Origin: Nocardioides sp. PD653-B2
GTDB lineage: Bacteria; Actinomycetota; Actinomycetes; Propionibacteriales; Nocardioidaceae
Assembly (NCBI RefSeq): GCF_002117935.1
Contig: NZ_BDJE01000007.1
Coordinates: forward strand, 1 to 62,906
Direction: 5' to 3'
Length of the DNA stretch: 62,906 bases
This document shows, in pieces, positions 42,082 to 51,659 of the stretch (positions are counted from its first letter, which is position 1; the number at the start of each line of letters is the position of its first letter). Both the position numbers and the translations under genes were made by a program. The notes below the pieces were generated by a model, which saw only the letters and a list, made by a program, of their open reading frames with translations, searched no databases and was not told where the DNA came from.

Positions 42082-43281
42082 GTGTCCCGACAGCTCCGTG
42101 AGGTCGTCTTCGTCGACGGCGTGCGCACCCCGTTCGGCAAGGCCAAGGGCCAGTACGCCGAGACCCGCGCCGACGACCTCGTCATCAAGTGCATCCGCGA
42201 GCTCCTGCGGCGCAACCCGTCGCTCCCGCCCGAGCGCGTCGACGAGGTGGCCATCGCCGCCACCACCCAGATCGGCGACCAGGGCCTGACCATCGGCCGC
42301 ACCGCCGCCCTGCTCGCCGGGCTGCCGCAGAGCGTCCCCGGCTACGCGATCGACCGGATGTGCGCCGGCGCGATGACCGCGGTCACCACCACGGCGTCCG
42401 GCATCGCCTTCGGCGCCTACGACGTGGTGATCGCCGGCGGCGTCGAGCACATGGGCCGGCACCCGATGGGCGAGGGCGTCGACCCGAACCCCCGGATCAT
42501 GTCCGAGCGGATCGTGAACCCGGACGCGCTGGTGATGGGCAAGACCGCCGAGAACCTGCACGACCGCTACCCGACGATCACCAAGGAGCGCGTCGACGCC
42601 TACGCCGTGCGCTCGCAGGACAAGACGGCCGCGGCGTACGACGCCGGCCTGCTGCAGCCCGACCTGGTGCCCGTCGCGACCCGCTCCGCGGAGCTCGGCT
42701 GGGGTCTGGCGACCACCGACGAGCCGATGCGTCCCGGCACCACCATGGAGACGCTCGCCGCCCTGAAGACCCCCTTCCGCCCGCACGGCAAGGTGACCGC
42801 GGGCAACGCGGCCGGCATCAACGACGGCGCCACCGCCGCCCTGCTCGCCGACGAGGAGACCGCGCGCGAGCTCGGCCTCCCGGTCAAGATGCGGCTGGTG
42901 TCCTACTCCTTCGTGGGCGTCGAGCCCGAGGTGATGGGGGCCGGACCGATCCCGGCCACCGAGAAGGCGCTCGCGCAGGCCGGCCTCACCATCGACGACA
43001 TCGGCGCCTTCGAGGTCAACGAAGCGTTCGCCGTGCAGGTGCTGGCCTTCCTGGAGCACTTCGGCATCGCCGACGACGACCCGCGCGTGAACCCGTACGG
43101 CGGTGCGATCGCCATGGGCCACCCGCTCGCCAGCTCGGGCGTGCGGCTCATGACGCAGCTCGCCGCGACGTTCGAGGAGCACCCGGACGTGCGCTACGGC
43201 CTGACCACCATGTGCATCGGCATCGGGATGGGCGGCACCGTCGTCTGGGAGAACCCGCACTACACCGGAGAGGCTGTCTGA
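42082..43281 (+). CDS. fadA: 3-ketoacyl-CoA thiolase, FadA type
   Basis: A 399-aa thiolase. Nucleophile Cys94 lies in DRMCAGAMTA, the His in AIAMGHPLASSG, and the second Cys in TTMCIGIGMGG. It catalyses the final thiolysis of fatty-acid beta-oxidation. It pairs with fadB (TGATG junction), as in the mycobacterial fadA-fadB operon (Rv0859-Rv0860). GTG start 42082 after GAGGAG. The palindromic operator lies 40 nt upstream. Confidence 0.95.
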   Translation: MSRQLREVVFVDGVRTPFGKAKGQYAETRADDLVIKCIRELLRRNPSLPPERVDEVAIAATTQIGDQGLTIGRTAALLAGLPQSVPGYAIDRMCAGAMTAVTTTASGIAFGAYDVVIAGGVEHMGRHPMGEGVDPNPRIMSERIVNPDALVMGKTAENLHDRYPTITKERVDAYAVRSQDKTAAAYDAGLLQPDLVPVATRSAELGWGLATTDEPMRPGTTMETLAALKTPFRPHGKVTAGNAAGINDGATAALLADEETARELGLPVKMRLVSYSFVGVEPEVMGAGPIPATEKALAQAGLTIDDIGAFEVNEAFAVQVLAFLEHFGIADDDPRVNPYGGAIAMGHPLASSGVRLMTQLAATFEEHPDVRYGLTTMCIGIGMGGTVVWENPHYTGEAV

Positions 43282-45353
43282 TGAGCGACCTGACCCCCCT
43301 GCTCGCCCGCGCCCAGGAGATCTCGTCCGACGCCGAGCGCGTCACCGAGGCCAAGCTCCGCAAGGTCACCCTCCCCGGCGGCGCCGGGGTGCTCGGCCTG
43401 ATCACCCTCGACAACGGCGAGGACCACACCAAGCCGAACACGTTCGGTCCCCGCGGCCTGATCTCGCTCAACACCGCGATCGACGCCGCCCTCGCCGATG
43501 ACGAGATCGCCGCGATCGGCGTGACCGGCAAGCCGTTCATCCTCGCGGCCGGCGCCGACCTCACGTCCATCTCCGGCGGCGGGGCCGACGCGGTCCGGGT
43601 CGTGGCCGAGCTCGGGCACGCGGTCTTCCGCAAGCTCGGCGAGGCCGGCGGCAAGACGTCGTTCGGCTTCATCAACGGGCTCGCACTCGGCGGCGGCCTC
43701 GAGGTCGCGCTGCACTGCGACTACCGCACCGTGATGGACAGCGCCCCGGCGCTCGGGCTGCCCGAGGTGATGCTCGGCCTGGTCCCCGGCTGGGGCGGCG
43801 CCTACCTGGTGCCCCACCTCGTCGGCGCCGACAAGGCCGTGACCGTGATCCTCGAGAACCCGCTCAACAACGGCAAGACGCTCGGGGGTCAGGCGGCCTA
43901 CGAGCTCGGCCTGGCCGACGCCGTCTTCGGCGGCGCCGACTTCCTGGAGCAGTCGCTGCTCTGGGCGTCGGCCGTGCTGCGCGGCGAGATCGTCGTCGAG
44001 CGGCCCGAGGTCGACAAGGGCGAGGCCTGGGACGCCGCCGTCGCGCGCGGCACGGCCCTGGCCGAGGCCAAGACCGGTGGCGCGAGCCCGGCGGCGAAGA
44101 AGGCCGTCGAGCTGATCGCCGCGGCGAAGTCGGCGACCCGTGACGAGGGCTTCGCAGCCGAGGACGACGCGCTCGACGCGATGTCGAAGTCCCCGGAGCT
44201 GATCGCCAGCCTCTACGCCTTCGACCTGGTGCAGAAGCGGGCCAAGCGCCCGGCCGGCGCGCCCGACCGGGCGCTGGCCCGTCCGGTGACCAAGGTCGGC
44301 ATCGTCGGCGCGGGCCTGATGGCCAGCCAGCTGGCGCTGCTGTTCGTCCGGCGCCTCGAGGTGCCGGTCGTGCTGACCGACCTCGACCAGGAGCGCGTCG
44401 ACAAGGGCGTGGGCTACGTCCACGCCGAGATCGACAAGCTGCTCGCGAAGGGCCGGATCAACCACGACAAGGCCAACCGCCACAAGGCGCTCGTCACCGG
44501 TGCGGTCGACAAGGGCGAGCACTTCGCCGACGCCGACTTCGTCATCGAGGCGGTCTTCGAGGAGATGTCGGTCAAGAAGTCGGTCTTCGCGGACCTGGAG
44601 AAGGTGGTGAAGGCCGACTGCATCCTGGCGACCAACACCTCGTCGCTGTCGATCACCGAGATGGCGGCCGACCTCGAGCACCCCGAGCGGGTCGTCGGCT
44701 TCCACTTCTTCAACCCGGTCGCGGTGATGCCGCTCCTGGAGATCGTCAAGGGCGAGCGGACCGACGACGCCACCCTGGCGACGGCGTTCGCGACCGGCAA
44801 GGCGCTGAAGAAGACCACCATCCTCGTCAACGACAGCCCGTCGTTCATCGTGAACCGGCTGCTCGGCCGCTTCATGGGCGAGGTCGGCCGGATCGTCGAC
44901 GAGGGCACGCCGGTGCCGGTCGCGGACTCGGCGTTCGCCGGGGTCGCGCCGATGCCGCCCTTCATGCTCCTCTCCCTGGTCGGCCCCGCGATCGCGCTGC
45001 ACAACAACGAGACCCTCCACCGCGCGTTCCCGGACCGCTTCTACGTCTCCCCCGCGCTCGAGCGCGTGGTGGCGGCGAAGAAGGCGTCGTACTACGGCGC
45101 GGACGGCGCGATCGACCCCGAGGTCGAGGCACTGCTCGAGAAGCCGGACCACCCGGTCGTGCTCGAGCCCGCCGAGGTCCGCACCCGCGTGCTCACCGGT
45201 CTCGCCGACGAGGCGCGCCGGATGCTCGACGAGGGTGTCGTCGTTGCAGCCGAGGACCTCGACCTGGCGATGATCACCGGCGCCGGTTTCTCGTTCTGGA
45301 ACGGCGGGCTGACGATGCTGCTCGAGCGCGAGGGGCTCGGGAAGTTCCACTGA
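43281..45353 (+). CDS. fadB: Fatty-acid oxidation complex alpha subunit (enoyl-CoA hydratase / 3-hydroxyacyl-CoA dehydrogenase)
   Basis: A 690-aa fusion. The N-terminal crotonase domain (about 1-200) has oxyanion segments FILAAGADLTSIS and NGLALGGGLEVALH, and a catalytic Glu in LGLPEVMLGLVPGWGGAYL. The 3-hydroxyacyl-CoA dehydrogenase domain (from about 330) has the NAD motif GIVGAGLMASQLALLF, NTSSLSITEMA and HFFNPVAVMPLLEIV. With FadA it forms the trifunctional complex. The ATG overlaps the fadA stop by one base. The length fits actinobacterial FadB. Confidence 0.96.
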   Translation: MSDLTPLLARAQEISSDAERVTEAKLRKVTLPGGAGVLGLITLDNGEDHTKPNTFGPRGLISLNTAIDAALADDEIAAIGVTGKPFILAAGADLTSISGGGADAVRVVAELGHAVFRKLGEAGGKTSFGFINGLALGGGLEVALHCDYRTVMDSAPALGLPEVMLGLVPGWGGAYLVPHLVGADKAVTVILENPLNNGKTLGGQAAYELGLADAVFGGADFLEQSLLWASAVLRGEIVVERPEVDKGEAWDAAVARGTALAEAKTGGASPAAKKAVELIAAAKSATRDEGFAAEDDALDAMSKSPELIASLYAFDLVQKRAKRPAGAPDRALARPVTKVGIVGAGLMASQLALLFVRRLEVPVVLTDLDQERVDKGVGYVHAEIDKLLAKGRINHDKANRHKALVTGAVDKGEHFADADFVIEAVFEEMSVKKSVFADLEKVVKADCILATNTSSLSITEMAADLEHPERVVGFHFFNPVAVMPLLEIVKGERTDDATLATAFATGKALKKTTILVNDSPSFIVNRLLGRFMGEVGRIVDEGTPVPVADSAFAGVAPMPPFMLLSLVGPAIALHNNETLHRAFPDRFYVSPALERVVAAKKASYYGADGAIDPEVEALLEKPDHPVVLEPAEVRTRVLTGLADEARRMLDEGVVVAAEDLDLAMITGAGFSFWNGGLTMLLEREGLGKFH

Positions 45354-45360
45354 GCCACGA

Positions 45361-45376
45361 GCGTCGGGCGCGACGC
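45361..45376. terminator. Small hairpin between fadB and the histidine kinase gene
   Basis: GCGTCG-GGCG-CGACGC forms a 6-bp stem in the 31-nt gap between convergent genes. It lacks a T run, so termination is uncertain. Confidence 0.4.
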
Positions 45377-45384
45377 CGCGCAAC

Positions 45385-46866
45385 CTAGAGGCCGGAGAAG
45401 GGCAGCGTCACGCGGAAGGTGCTGCCCCTCCCGAGCTCGCTCTCCAGCGAGACCGCACCACCGTGGGCGGCGACGATCGAGCTGACGATGTCGAGCCCGA
45501 GGCCGGTGCCGGGGATGTGCAGCTCGAGCGCGCGGCCGCCGCGGAAGAAGCGGGTGAAGACCTGGTCGACCTCGTCGGGGGCGATGCCGATCCCGGTGTC
45601 GCTCACCTCGAGCACGACGCCCTCGCTGTCTCGCCGCAGCACGACCGTGACCGAGCCGCCGTCCCCGGTGTACTTGACGGCGTTCGAGACCAGGTTGTCG
45701 ACCACCTGGCGGATGCGCTGCTCGTCGACGGAGAGCCGCAGGTCGTCGGGCACGTCGACCGCGATCGACACGCGGCGCTTGTCGGCCTGGGGCCGCGCGG
45801 CCTCGACGGCGTACCGCACCAGTCTGGCCAGGTCGACGTCGGTACGCCGGAGCTGCAGGCCGCCCTCGACGTCCTGGCCCACCTGGAGCAGGTCGGAGAG
45901 CAGCGACTGCAGCCGGACGGCGTTGCGCTGGACCACCCGCAGCTGGGCCTGTGCCCCCGGCGGGATCTCCTCGTCGTCGCAGAGGATCTCGAGGAAGCCG
46001 AGCACCGAGGTCAGGGGCGTGCGCAGCTCGTGGGACACCGACGACACGAACTCGTCCTTGACCTGCATGGCGCGCATCAGGTCGGTGATCTCCTGGTAGG
46101 CCAGTGCCGCCCCGATCCGCTCACCCGACGGCCCGCGCATCTGGCGGGCGGACGTGGAGAACGCGGCCCGGGTGACGGGGTCGTCGCCCACCCAGTAGCG
46201 GTAGTCGTCGAACTCCTCGCCCTGGGCGGCCCGGTAGGACGGCATGTCCTCCTTGCCCATCAACGTCTTGCCGTCCAGGTAGTAGACGTGGCCGAGCTGG
46301 CCGGCCGAGCCCTCGTGGCCGTCGGGGAACGGCAGGTTCATCGTCTCGAGGTGGCGGCGGTTCATCCGCTCGTACCGACCGTCGCTCCCGATCAGCAGGA
46401 GCCCGACGTTCACGGTCTCGAAGATCGCCTCGAGCGTCTGCCGCTCGCGGTCGGCGTCGGCCTTGGCCGCCTTCAGCCGCTCCTGGTGCTCCTGCTGCTC
46501 GGTGACGTCGAGCAGCTGGGCGATGAAGTGCTGCGGTTCGCCGTCCGCGTGCCGCACCAGGGCGACCGACAGGTCACCCCAGACGATCCTCCCGTCCGCG
46601 TGGAGGTAGCGCTTCCGCAACCGGTAGGAGTCGATCTCTCCGGCCAGCGTCCGCCCGAAGAGGGCCACGTCGGCGTCGACGTCGTCGGGGTGGGTGAACT
46701 CCGGGAAGCCCATCCGGGCGAGCTGCGGCTCGTCGTACCCGAGCATGTCGCAGAGCGCCCGGTTGACCATCAGCGGCCGACCGTCGACCCCGACCAGGGC
46801 CATGCCGATCGGTGAGTGCTGCACAGTCAGGCGCCACAGGTCCGCGCTCTCGGAGGCCCCTTGCAC
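45385..46866 (-). CDS. Cytosolic PAS-domain sensor histidine kinase
   Basis: A 493-aa kinase. PAS 1 (about 15-125) includes LGYDEPQLARMGFPEFTHPD and a PAC tail. A coiled linker and PAS 2 (about 145-265) follow. The HisKA helix has phospho-acceptor His279 in SSVSHELRTP. The HATPase domain has the N-box DNLVSNAVKYT and G-boxes DTGIGIAPDE and GTGLGLDIV. No transmembrane helix, so the signal is probably cytoplasmic. No response-regulator gene adjoins it. The GTG at 46866 is preferred because GGAGGGG lies upstream; an earlier in-frame TTG (46887) is possible. Confidence 0.9.
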   Translation of the reverse strand: MQGASESADLWRLTVQHSPIGMALVGVDGRPLMVNRALCDMLGYDEPQLARMGFPEFTHPDDVDADVALFGRTLAGEIDSYRLRKRYLHADGRIVWGDLSVALVRHADGEPQHFIAQLLDVTEQQEHQERLKAAKADADRERQTLEAIFETVNVGLLLIGSDGRYERMNRRHLETMNLPFPDGHEGSAGQLGHVYYLDGKTLMGKEDMPSYRAAQGEEFDDYRYWVGDDPVTRAAFSTSARQMRGPSGERIGAALAYQEITDLMRAMQVKDEFVSSVSHELRTPLTSVLGFLEILCDDEEIPPGAQAQLRVVQRNAVRLQSLLSDLLQVGQDVEGGLQLRRTDVDLARLVRYAVEAARPQADKRRVSIAVDVPDDLRLSVDEQRIRQVVDNLVSNAVKYTGDGGSVTVVLRRDSEGVVLEVSDTGIGIAPDEVDQVFTRFFRGGRALELHIPGTGLGLDIVSSIVAAHGGAVSLESELGRGSTFRVTLPFSGL

Positions 46867-46970
46867 CCGAATTCCCCTCCACCCCAAGACTGGTTGAAGA
46901 CACCGTAGACGACCCTGAGGGACTGCGGCTCACCCGTCGGGTTGCGCGCCCGGCGGGGCCGCCAGCCGGT

Positions 46971-47264
46971 TCACCGGCCCAGGCCGTCGAGATAGCCGGC
47001 GATCCGGTCGGCCGGCCACTCCTCCTCGAGCTCGGCCACCACGCGGTCGAGCACGTCGGCCGGCGCACCGTCGGCCTCGGTCCACGTCGACCGTTCCCAG
47101 CCCGCGAGGTAGTCGTCGGCACCGGTGTCACCGAGCCGCATCGCCGCCTCGTCGATGGCTTCCTGGAACCTCGGTGCGAGCTGGGACTTCACGGTCTCGT
47201 CTCCCGCCCGGGCCGCGACCATCGAGGGCAGGTCCCGCCAGCGGGTCACCTGGAACTCCGTCAT
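46971..47264 (-). CDS. Small conserved protein of the actinobacterial virulence-factor family
   Basis: A 97-aa protein beginning FQVTRWRDLPSMVAARAGDE and containing AIDEAAMRLGDTGADDYLAG and VLDRVVAELEEEWPADRIAG. These stretches fit the conserved domain annotated as virulence factor in actinobacteria; the name carries little functional meaning. TAGGCT lies exactly 6 nt before the ATG, predicting leaderless translation. No partner genes. Confidence 0.65.
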   Translation of the reverse strand: MTEFQVTRWRDLPSMVAARAGDETVKSQLAPRFQEAIDEAAMRLGDTGADDYLAGWERSTWTEADGAPADVLDRVVAELEEEWPADRIAGYLDGLGR

Positions 47265-47396
47265 GCCCGGAGCCTAGGTCCGAAGCCACCTCCCGTCGGC
47301 CATCCGGCGGGTGAAGACCCCTGCGCGTCGCGACTCCGGACTCGAGCACGGTCGCTGGGCGTAGCCTCGACGGCATCCCAACGAAAGGACCATCCC

Positions 47397-47693
47397 ATGT
47401 CCATCGACCGAGGGCTGCTCGCGATCCTGAACGCCAAGCCCGGCAAGGGCGACGAGCTCGGCGCGTTCCTGAAGCAGGGCCGAGAGCTGGCGGCCCGAGA
47501 AGAGGGCACCGTCACCTGGTACGCATTCCGACTCGACGACACGACGTACGGGATCTTCGACACCTTCGAGAGCGAGGAGGCGCGCCAGGCGCACGTGAAC
47601 GGCCAGATCCCGGCGGCGCTCCAGCAGGTGAGCTCGGACCTCCTGGCGACCGCCGCCGACATCAAGCCGATCGACGTGATCGCGGTCAAGTAG
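47397..47693 (+). CDS. Antibiotic biosynthesis monooxygenase (ABM)-domain protein
   Basis: A 98-aa ferredoxin-like ABM/Dabb-fold protein. It includes RGLLAILNAKPGKGDELGAF, TVTWYAFRLDDTTYGIFDTF and the end ATAADIKPIDVIAVK. Such proteins form dimers and act as small oxygenases or as quinol-handling proteins; no cofactor residues can be identified. AAAGGA precedes the ATG, and a TAGCCT box lies about 25 nt upstream of the start. Confidence 0.8.
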   Translation: MSIDRGLLAILNAKPGKGDELGAFLKQGRELAAREEGTVTWYAFRLDDTTYGIFDTFESEEARQAHVNGQIPAALQQVSSDLLATAADIKPIDVIAVK

Positions 47694-48038
47694 CCGCGAG
47701 CGGGCTCTGCGACGACGTCCGCGCGCACGCGTGCGGGCCCTCGCCGCCGTTGTCGTCTGCGCGCTGGGCCGGCAGCTGTCGAGGACGGTCCGGGACCTCG
47801 CGGCCCGCCGTACCGCCGTCCGCGTCGTGTGCCCGGGCCCGAGCGCGCTACAGTGGGTGCAGCGCCGACGTTCTCGAGTCGGTGACTCTCGGCTCAGCGT
47901 GTCGATCTCTCAGAGATCCCGTCGTGTCGTGTGCGTCGCGGGGTGGTCATCCCGGCCCACCCCGTCCGGCGTCCGTGTCGCTCCCGCCCCGGCTCCACGC
48001 CGTGGCAGAACAGCCGGGGTACTCCAGAGGAGGAGTTT
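47694..48038 (+). other. Long non-coding leader upstream of the SNF2 helicase gene
   Basis: A 345-nt stretch without a convincing gene. A perfect dyad, GATCTCT-C-AGAGATC, lies at 47904-47918. A weak TANNNT match (TACAGT) lies near 47848, and a purine-rich AGAGGAGGAG precedes the helicase GTG. If transcription starts near 47860, the leader would be about 180 nt, unusually long for this window. Confidence 0.45.
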
Positions 48039-50174
48039 GTGGCTCGAGGAGGCCAGCGCCAGTCGAGCGCTCGCCGCACGGCTCCGCGGGGCCAGCGACG
48101 GGTCCGCGAGCTCGACAACGACGGCATCATCCCGGTCCTCGCCCGCGCCGTGCGCGAGGTCGAGACGGCCGTCCAGCGCGGCAACATCGCGCCGTCGGTG
48201 CGCACCAAGTTCCAGGTCGTCGCCCTGCTGGTCCGCGAGGAGCGAGCCCGGGTCAAGGCCGACCAGGAGAGCACCGAGGCACACCGCACCGAGCAGCTGA
48301 AGCGACTCGACGGCGTCGCCACGATCCTGGCCAAGACCGCGGCCCGCGACACCTCCCTGCTGATGCTGCTCGCCGAGGACGCCACGGTCTCCGAGTCGGC
48401 CCGCTCGCTCAAGCGCGAGATGGAGGCCGCCGCCGGTCTCGAGCTCCCGCCCGAGGAGGAGGCCGCGCCCGCGTCGGCCGCCGCCGCCTTCTCGACCCCC
48501 GAGCGCCGCGTCGTCCCCCAGTCGGTCATCTCGCGCCAGCTCGCGAACCCGTTCCTGGTCCCCGACTTCGCCAACGCCCCGCAGAGCAAGGGCACGGCCC
48601 GCCGGCTCGCCGGGTGGGAGCTGCTCGGCCCGCTGTTCCGCTCGTTCGAGTACGCCAGCCCGGCCTCGACCGGCATGGCGCTGCCCGAGCCCGGCTCGCT
48701 GCGCGCCCCGGGCGACCACCTGCTGATGCCGCACCAGGCCCAGCTCGTCGCGTCCGCGGCCGCCGGCCACCGGACGTTCCTGCTCGCCGACGAACCCGGC
48801 CTCGGCAAGACCGCCCAGGCGCTGCTCGCGGCCCAGGCGGCCAACGCCTTCCCGCTGCTGGTCGTCGTCCCCAACGTCGTCAAGACCAACTGGGCGCGCG
48901 AGGCCGGCATCTGGACGCCCAACCGGCCTGCCACCGTCATCCACGGTGACGGCCACACGATCGACGGCTTCGCCGACATCGTGATCGTCAACTACGAGGT
49001 GCTCGACCGCCACGTCGGCTGGCTCGGGGAGCTCGGCTTCCGCGGCATGGTCGTCGACGAGGCGCACTTCATCAAGAACAAGTCGTCGCAGCGCTCGCAG
49101 CACGCCCTCCAGCTCTCCGAGCGGATCCGGGCGCGCACCGCGCGGCCGCTGCTGATGGCGCTGACGGGCACCCCGCTGATCAATGACATCGAGGACTTCC
49201 GGGCGATCTGGCAGTTCCTCGGGTGGATCGACGACAAGAAGCCGCTCGGGGAGCTGATGGACGCGCTGGAGGAGACCGGGCTGACCCCGGCCGACCCCGC
49301 GTTCTACGGTGCCGCCCGGCGCTGCGTGATCGACCTCGGCATCGTCCGCCGCCGCAAGGTCGACGTGGCCGCCGACATCCCGGCGCGCCGCATCGCCGAC
49401 CTGCCGGTCGAGCTCGAGGGCGAGGCCGGCCGCTCGATCCGTGAGGCCGAGCGGGAGCTGGCCCGTCGCCTGGTGCACCGCTACCAGACCGCGCTCGAGA
49501 CCCGGACCTCCGGCATCACGGTCGAGGGCATCGACCACGAGCTGGTGCGCCGGGTCGCGACGTGGGAACGCGAGGACACCACGACCACCAAGAACGGCGA
49601 GAACGTCTTCACGATGATGCGCCGGATCGGCCAGGCCAAGGCCGGGCTGGCCGCCGACTACGCCGCCCAGCTGCAGCGCAGCGTCGGCAAGGTCGTCTTC
49701 TTCGCCAAGCACATCGACGTGATGGACGTGGCCGAGGAGACCTTCGCCAAGCGCGGGATCCGCTACGCCTCGATCCGCGGCGACCAGACCCCGAAGGCCC
49801 GGCAGAAGAACATCGACGACTTCGTCAACGACCCCGAGGTCGCGATCGTCGTCTGCTCGCTGAGCGCCGCCGGCGTGGGCCTGAACCTCCAGGTCGCCTC
49901 CAACGTCGTCCTTGCCGAGCTCTCGTGGACCGACGCCGAGCAGACCCAGGCCATCGACCGGGTGCACCGGATCGGCCAGGACGAGCCGGTCACCGCATGG
50001 CGGATCATCGCCTCGCAGACGATCGACACCAAGATCGCCGAGCTGATCGACAGCAAGGCCGGCATCGCCGCCCGCGCGCTCGACGGCTCCGACGACGAGG
50101 TGTCGTCGTCGGCCGACGTCCAGCTCGAGGCCCTGGTCGCCCTGCTCACCGAGGCGCTGACCGAGGCCCCGTGA
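48039..50174 (+). CDS. SNF2-family DEAD/DEAH-box helicase
   Basis: A 711-aa protein. The N-terminal 170 residues are helical and charged. The SNF2 ATPase core follows with Walker A DEPGLGKT (251-258), DEAH in VVDEAHFIKN, motif III LTGTPLIND, and C-terminal motifs YASIRGDQTP, SLSAAGVGLNLQVAS and AIDRVHRIGQDEPV. It resembles SMARCAL1/ZRANB3-like annealing helicases found in bacteria, which remodel DNA or protein-DNA complexes; no nuclease domain was seen. The GTG at 48039 is set by GAGGAGGAG just upstream. Long leader; no restriction or defence partner nearby. Confidence 0.88.
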   Translation: MARGGQRQSSARRTAPRGQRRVRELDNDGIIPVLARAVREVETAVQRGNIAPSVRTKFQVVALLVREERARVKADQESTEAHRTEQLKRLDGVATILAKTAARDTSLLMLLAEDATVSESARSLKREMEAAAGLELPPEEEAAPASAAAAFSTPERRVVPQSVISRQLANPFLVPDFANAPQSKGTARRLAGWELLGPLFRSFEYASPASTGMALPEPGSLRAPGDHLLMPHQAQLVASAAAGHRTFLLADEPGLGKTAQALLAAQAANAFPLLVVVPNVVKTNWAREAGIWTPNRPATVIHGDGHTIDGFADIVIVNYEVLDRHVGWLGELGFRGMVVDEAHFIKNKSSQRSQHALQLSERIRARTARPLLMALTGTPLINDIEDFRAIWQFLGWIDDKKPLGELMDALEETGLTPADPAFYGAARRCVIDLGIVRRRKVDVAADIPARRIADLPVELEGEAGRSIREAERELARRLVHRYQTALETRTSGITVEGIDHELVRRVATWEREDTTTTKNGENVFTMMRRIGQAKAGLAADYAAQLQRSVGKVVFFAKHIDVMDVAEETFAKRGIRYASIRGDQTPKARQKNIDDFVNDPEVAIVVCSLSAAGVGLNLQVASNVVLAELSWTDAEQTQAIDRVHRIGQDEPVTAWRIIASQTIDTKIAELIDSKAGIAARALDGSDDEVSSSADVQLEALVALLTEALTEAP

Positions 50175-50212
50175 TCGGCGCGCACCTCGCGCAGCCGCGG
50201 CATCAGGCCTGA

Positions 50213-51481
50213 TCAGTCCGCGAAGCCGTCCCCGGGCGTCCAGGTCGTGTCGCCGACCGTGAGCCGGTCGCCGTCGACGTGCGGCTCGCGCGTCACGCCC
50301 GTGACGAACGTCGACTCCCAGTGCGCCAGGTCCGGCGTCGCCGCGACGGCGTACGACGCACCCCGGTCGCAGGTCATCAGCACGGCGAAGCCCTCGTCGC
50401 CGACCTCGTAGCCGTCCATCCAGGTGCAGCGGTGGCCGGCCGGAGCGCCCTCGAGGACCTGCGGTTCGCTCCACGTCTCGCCGCCGAGCAGGTGCGTCTG
50501 CACCTGCATCCGCTGTCCGTCCGGGGAGCCCCAGGTGACGTCGTTCCAGTGCACGAACCCGATGACCGAGGAGTCGCAGCAGCCCCGGTCGACGTCGACG
50601 ATCTCCAGCCCGCTGGGGTCGTCGTACGTCGTGGTCCAGGTGTCGCCGTCGCGGACGAACCAGAAGTCCCGGGCCCGGTGGTCCTGGGTGTGCACGGTGA
50701 CCCAGTCGGGGCTGTAGGTGTCGAGGTAGCTGCGGCAGTCGGACCCGCCCCGGCCGCGCAGCGGCTCGGTGGTGCTCGCCGTGGAGGTGAGGTCGGCCGT
50801 GCCGGGGGTGCTGGTGAGCAGCTCGAACGTGCAGGAGCCCCGGGAGGGCTGCGAGGCCACGACGCGCAGCGAGCCGTCGGGTGCGAGCGCCGGCTCGGAC
50901 GGCGAGTCGACGTGGTAGTCGAAGCCCGGGTGGCCCGACCACGGCACACGGTGGATCGCCTCCTCCGACCTCCATAGGTAGACACCCTTGTCGTCCTGGC
51001 CGAGGTAGACGGTCCGGCCGTCCGGCGTCACCTGCGCCTCTGCTCCACCGGATACCCGCTGCGCCTCGCAGGCACCCTCGCGACAGACGATCCCGATCGT
51101 GACCGAGCCGATGTCGCTGTCGCTGTGGACGTCGGGCGTGTACATCTGCTCGATGGCGACGGTGCCCCCGCCGTAGCGGACGGTGTTGTCGACGGCGGTG
51201 AACTTCTCGTCGGTCCACACGGTCTCGGGGTCGCCCCACCTGCCGGCGGCGTCACGCCACTGCACGACGATCCGGTGCCGGTCCGGCGAGCCGACCGAGA
51301 GCTGGGCGTCGCCCTCGTCGAGGTTCACGTAGCGGTTCGACTCGCCGTGGTCGCTGTCGAACTTCACGAGGTCCTGGCCACCGACGGCCTCGTCACCCCA
51401 GAGCGTCCAACCGACGACACCGGCCGTCACGAGGACGACGGCGGCGGCAGCGAGCGCCAGCCACCTGCGTCCCCGAGTCAT
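50213..51481 (-). CDS. Membrane-anchored extracytoplasmic protein of unknown function
   Basis: A 422-aa protein with an N-terminal anchor or signal (WLALAAAAVVLVTAGVVGWT) and a large beta-rich ectodomain. Repeated short blocks such as GGGTVAIEQMYTPD, GRTVYLGQDDKGVYLWRS and FWFVRDGDTWTTTYDDPSG suggest a beta-propeller. It contains several Cys, including a vicinal pair in DRGCCDSSV. No enzymatic motif was recognised. TAGCCT lies 7 nt before the ATG, suggesting a nearly leaderless transcript. Confidence 0.75.
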   Translation of the reverse strand: MTRGRRWLALAAAAVVLVTAGVVGWTLWGDEAVGGQDLVKFDSDHGESNRYVNLDEGDAQLSVGSPDRHRIVVQWRDAAGRWGDPETVWTDEKFTAVDNTVRYGGGTVAIEQMYTPDVHSDSDIGSVTIGIVCREGACEAQRVSGGAEAQVTPDGRTVYLGQDDKGVYLWRSEEAIHRVPWSGHPGFDYHVDSPSEPALAPDGSLRVVASQPSRGSCTFELLTSTPGTADLTSTASTTEPLRGRGGSDCRSYLDTYSPDWVTVHTQDHRARDFWFVRDGDTWTTTYDDPSGLEIVDVDRGCCDSSVIGFVHWNDVTWGSPDGQRMQVQTHLLGGETWSEPQVLEGAPAGHRCTWMDGYEVGDEGFAVLMTCDRGASYAVAATPDLAHWESTFVTGVTREPHVDGDRLTVGDTTWTPGDGFAD

Positions 51482-51659
51482 GCCGGGAAGGCTACGTCCT
51501 CATCAGACGCCCCACAGCGCCGCCACGTGGCGGGCGTCGGTGCCGCAGCAGCCGCGAACCACGCGGAGCGATGGCAGGGTGGCGCGCAGGACAGCTGCGT
51601 TGTTGCTCGCGACGGGGGCGTCCTGGGAAGATTTACGCTTCAACTTTGTTGGGAGAGTC

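Noticed and set aside
43260..45383. 707-codon open frame opposite fadB
   Set aside because: A mirror frame of fadB; composition bias and no recognisable domain.
47910..51239. Very long open frame on the minus strand opposite the SNF2 helicase gene
   Set aside because: Arg/Gly-rich mirror of a high-GC gene, without motifs; the plus strand carries a clear SNF2 helicase.
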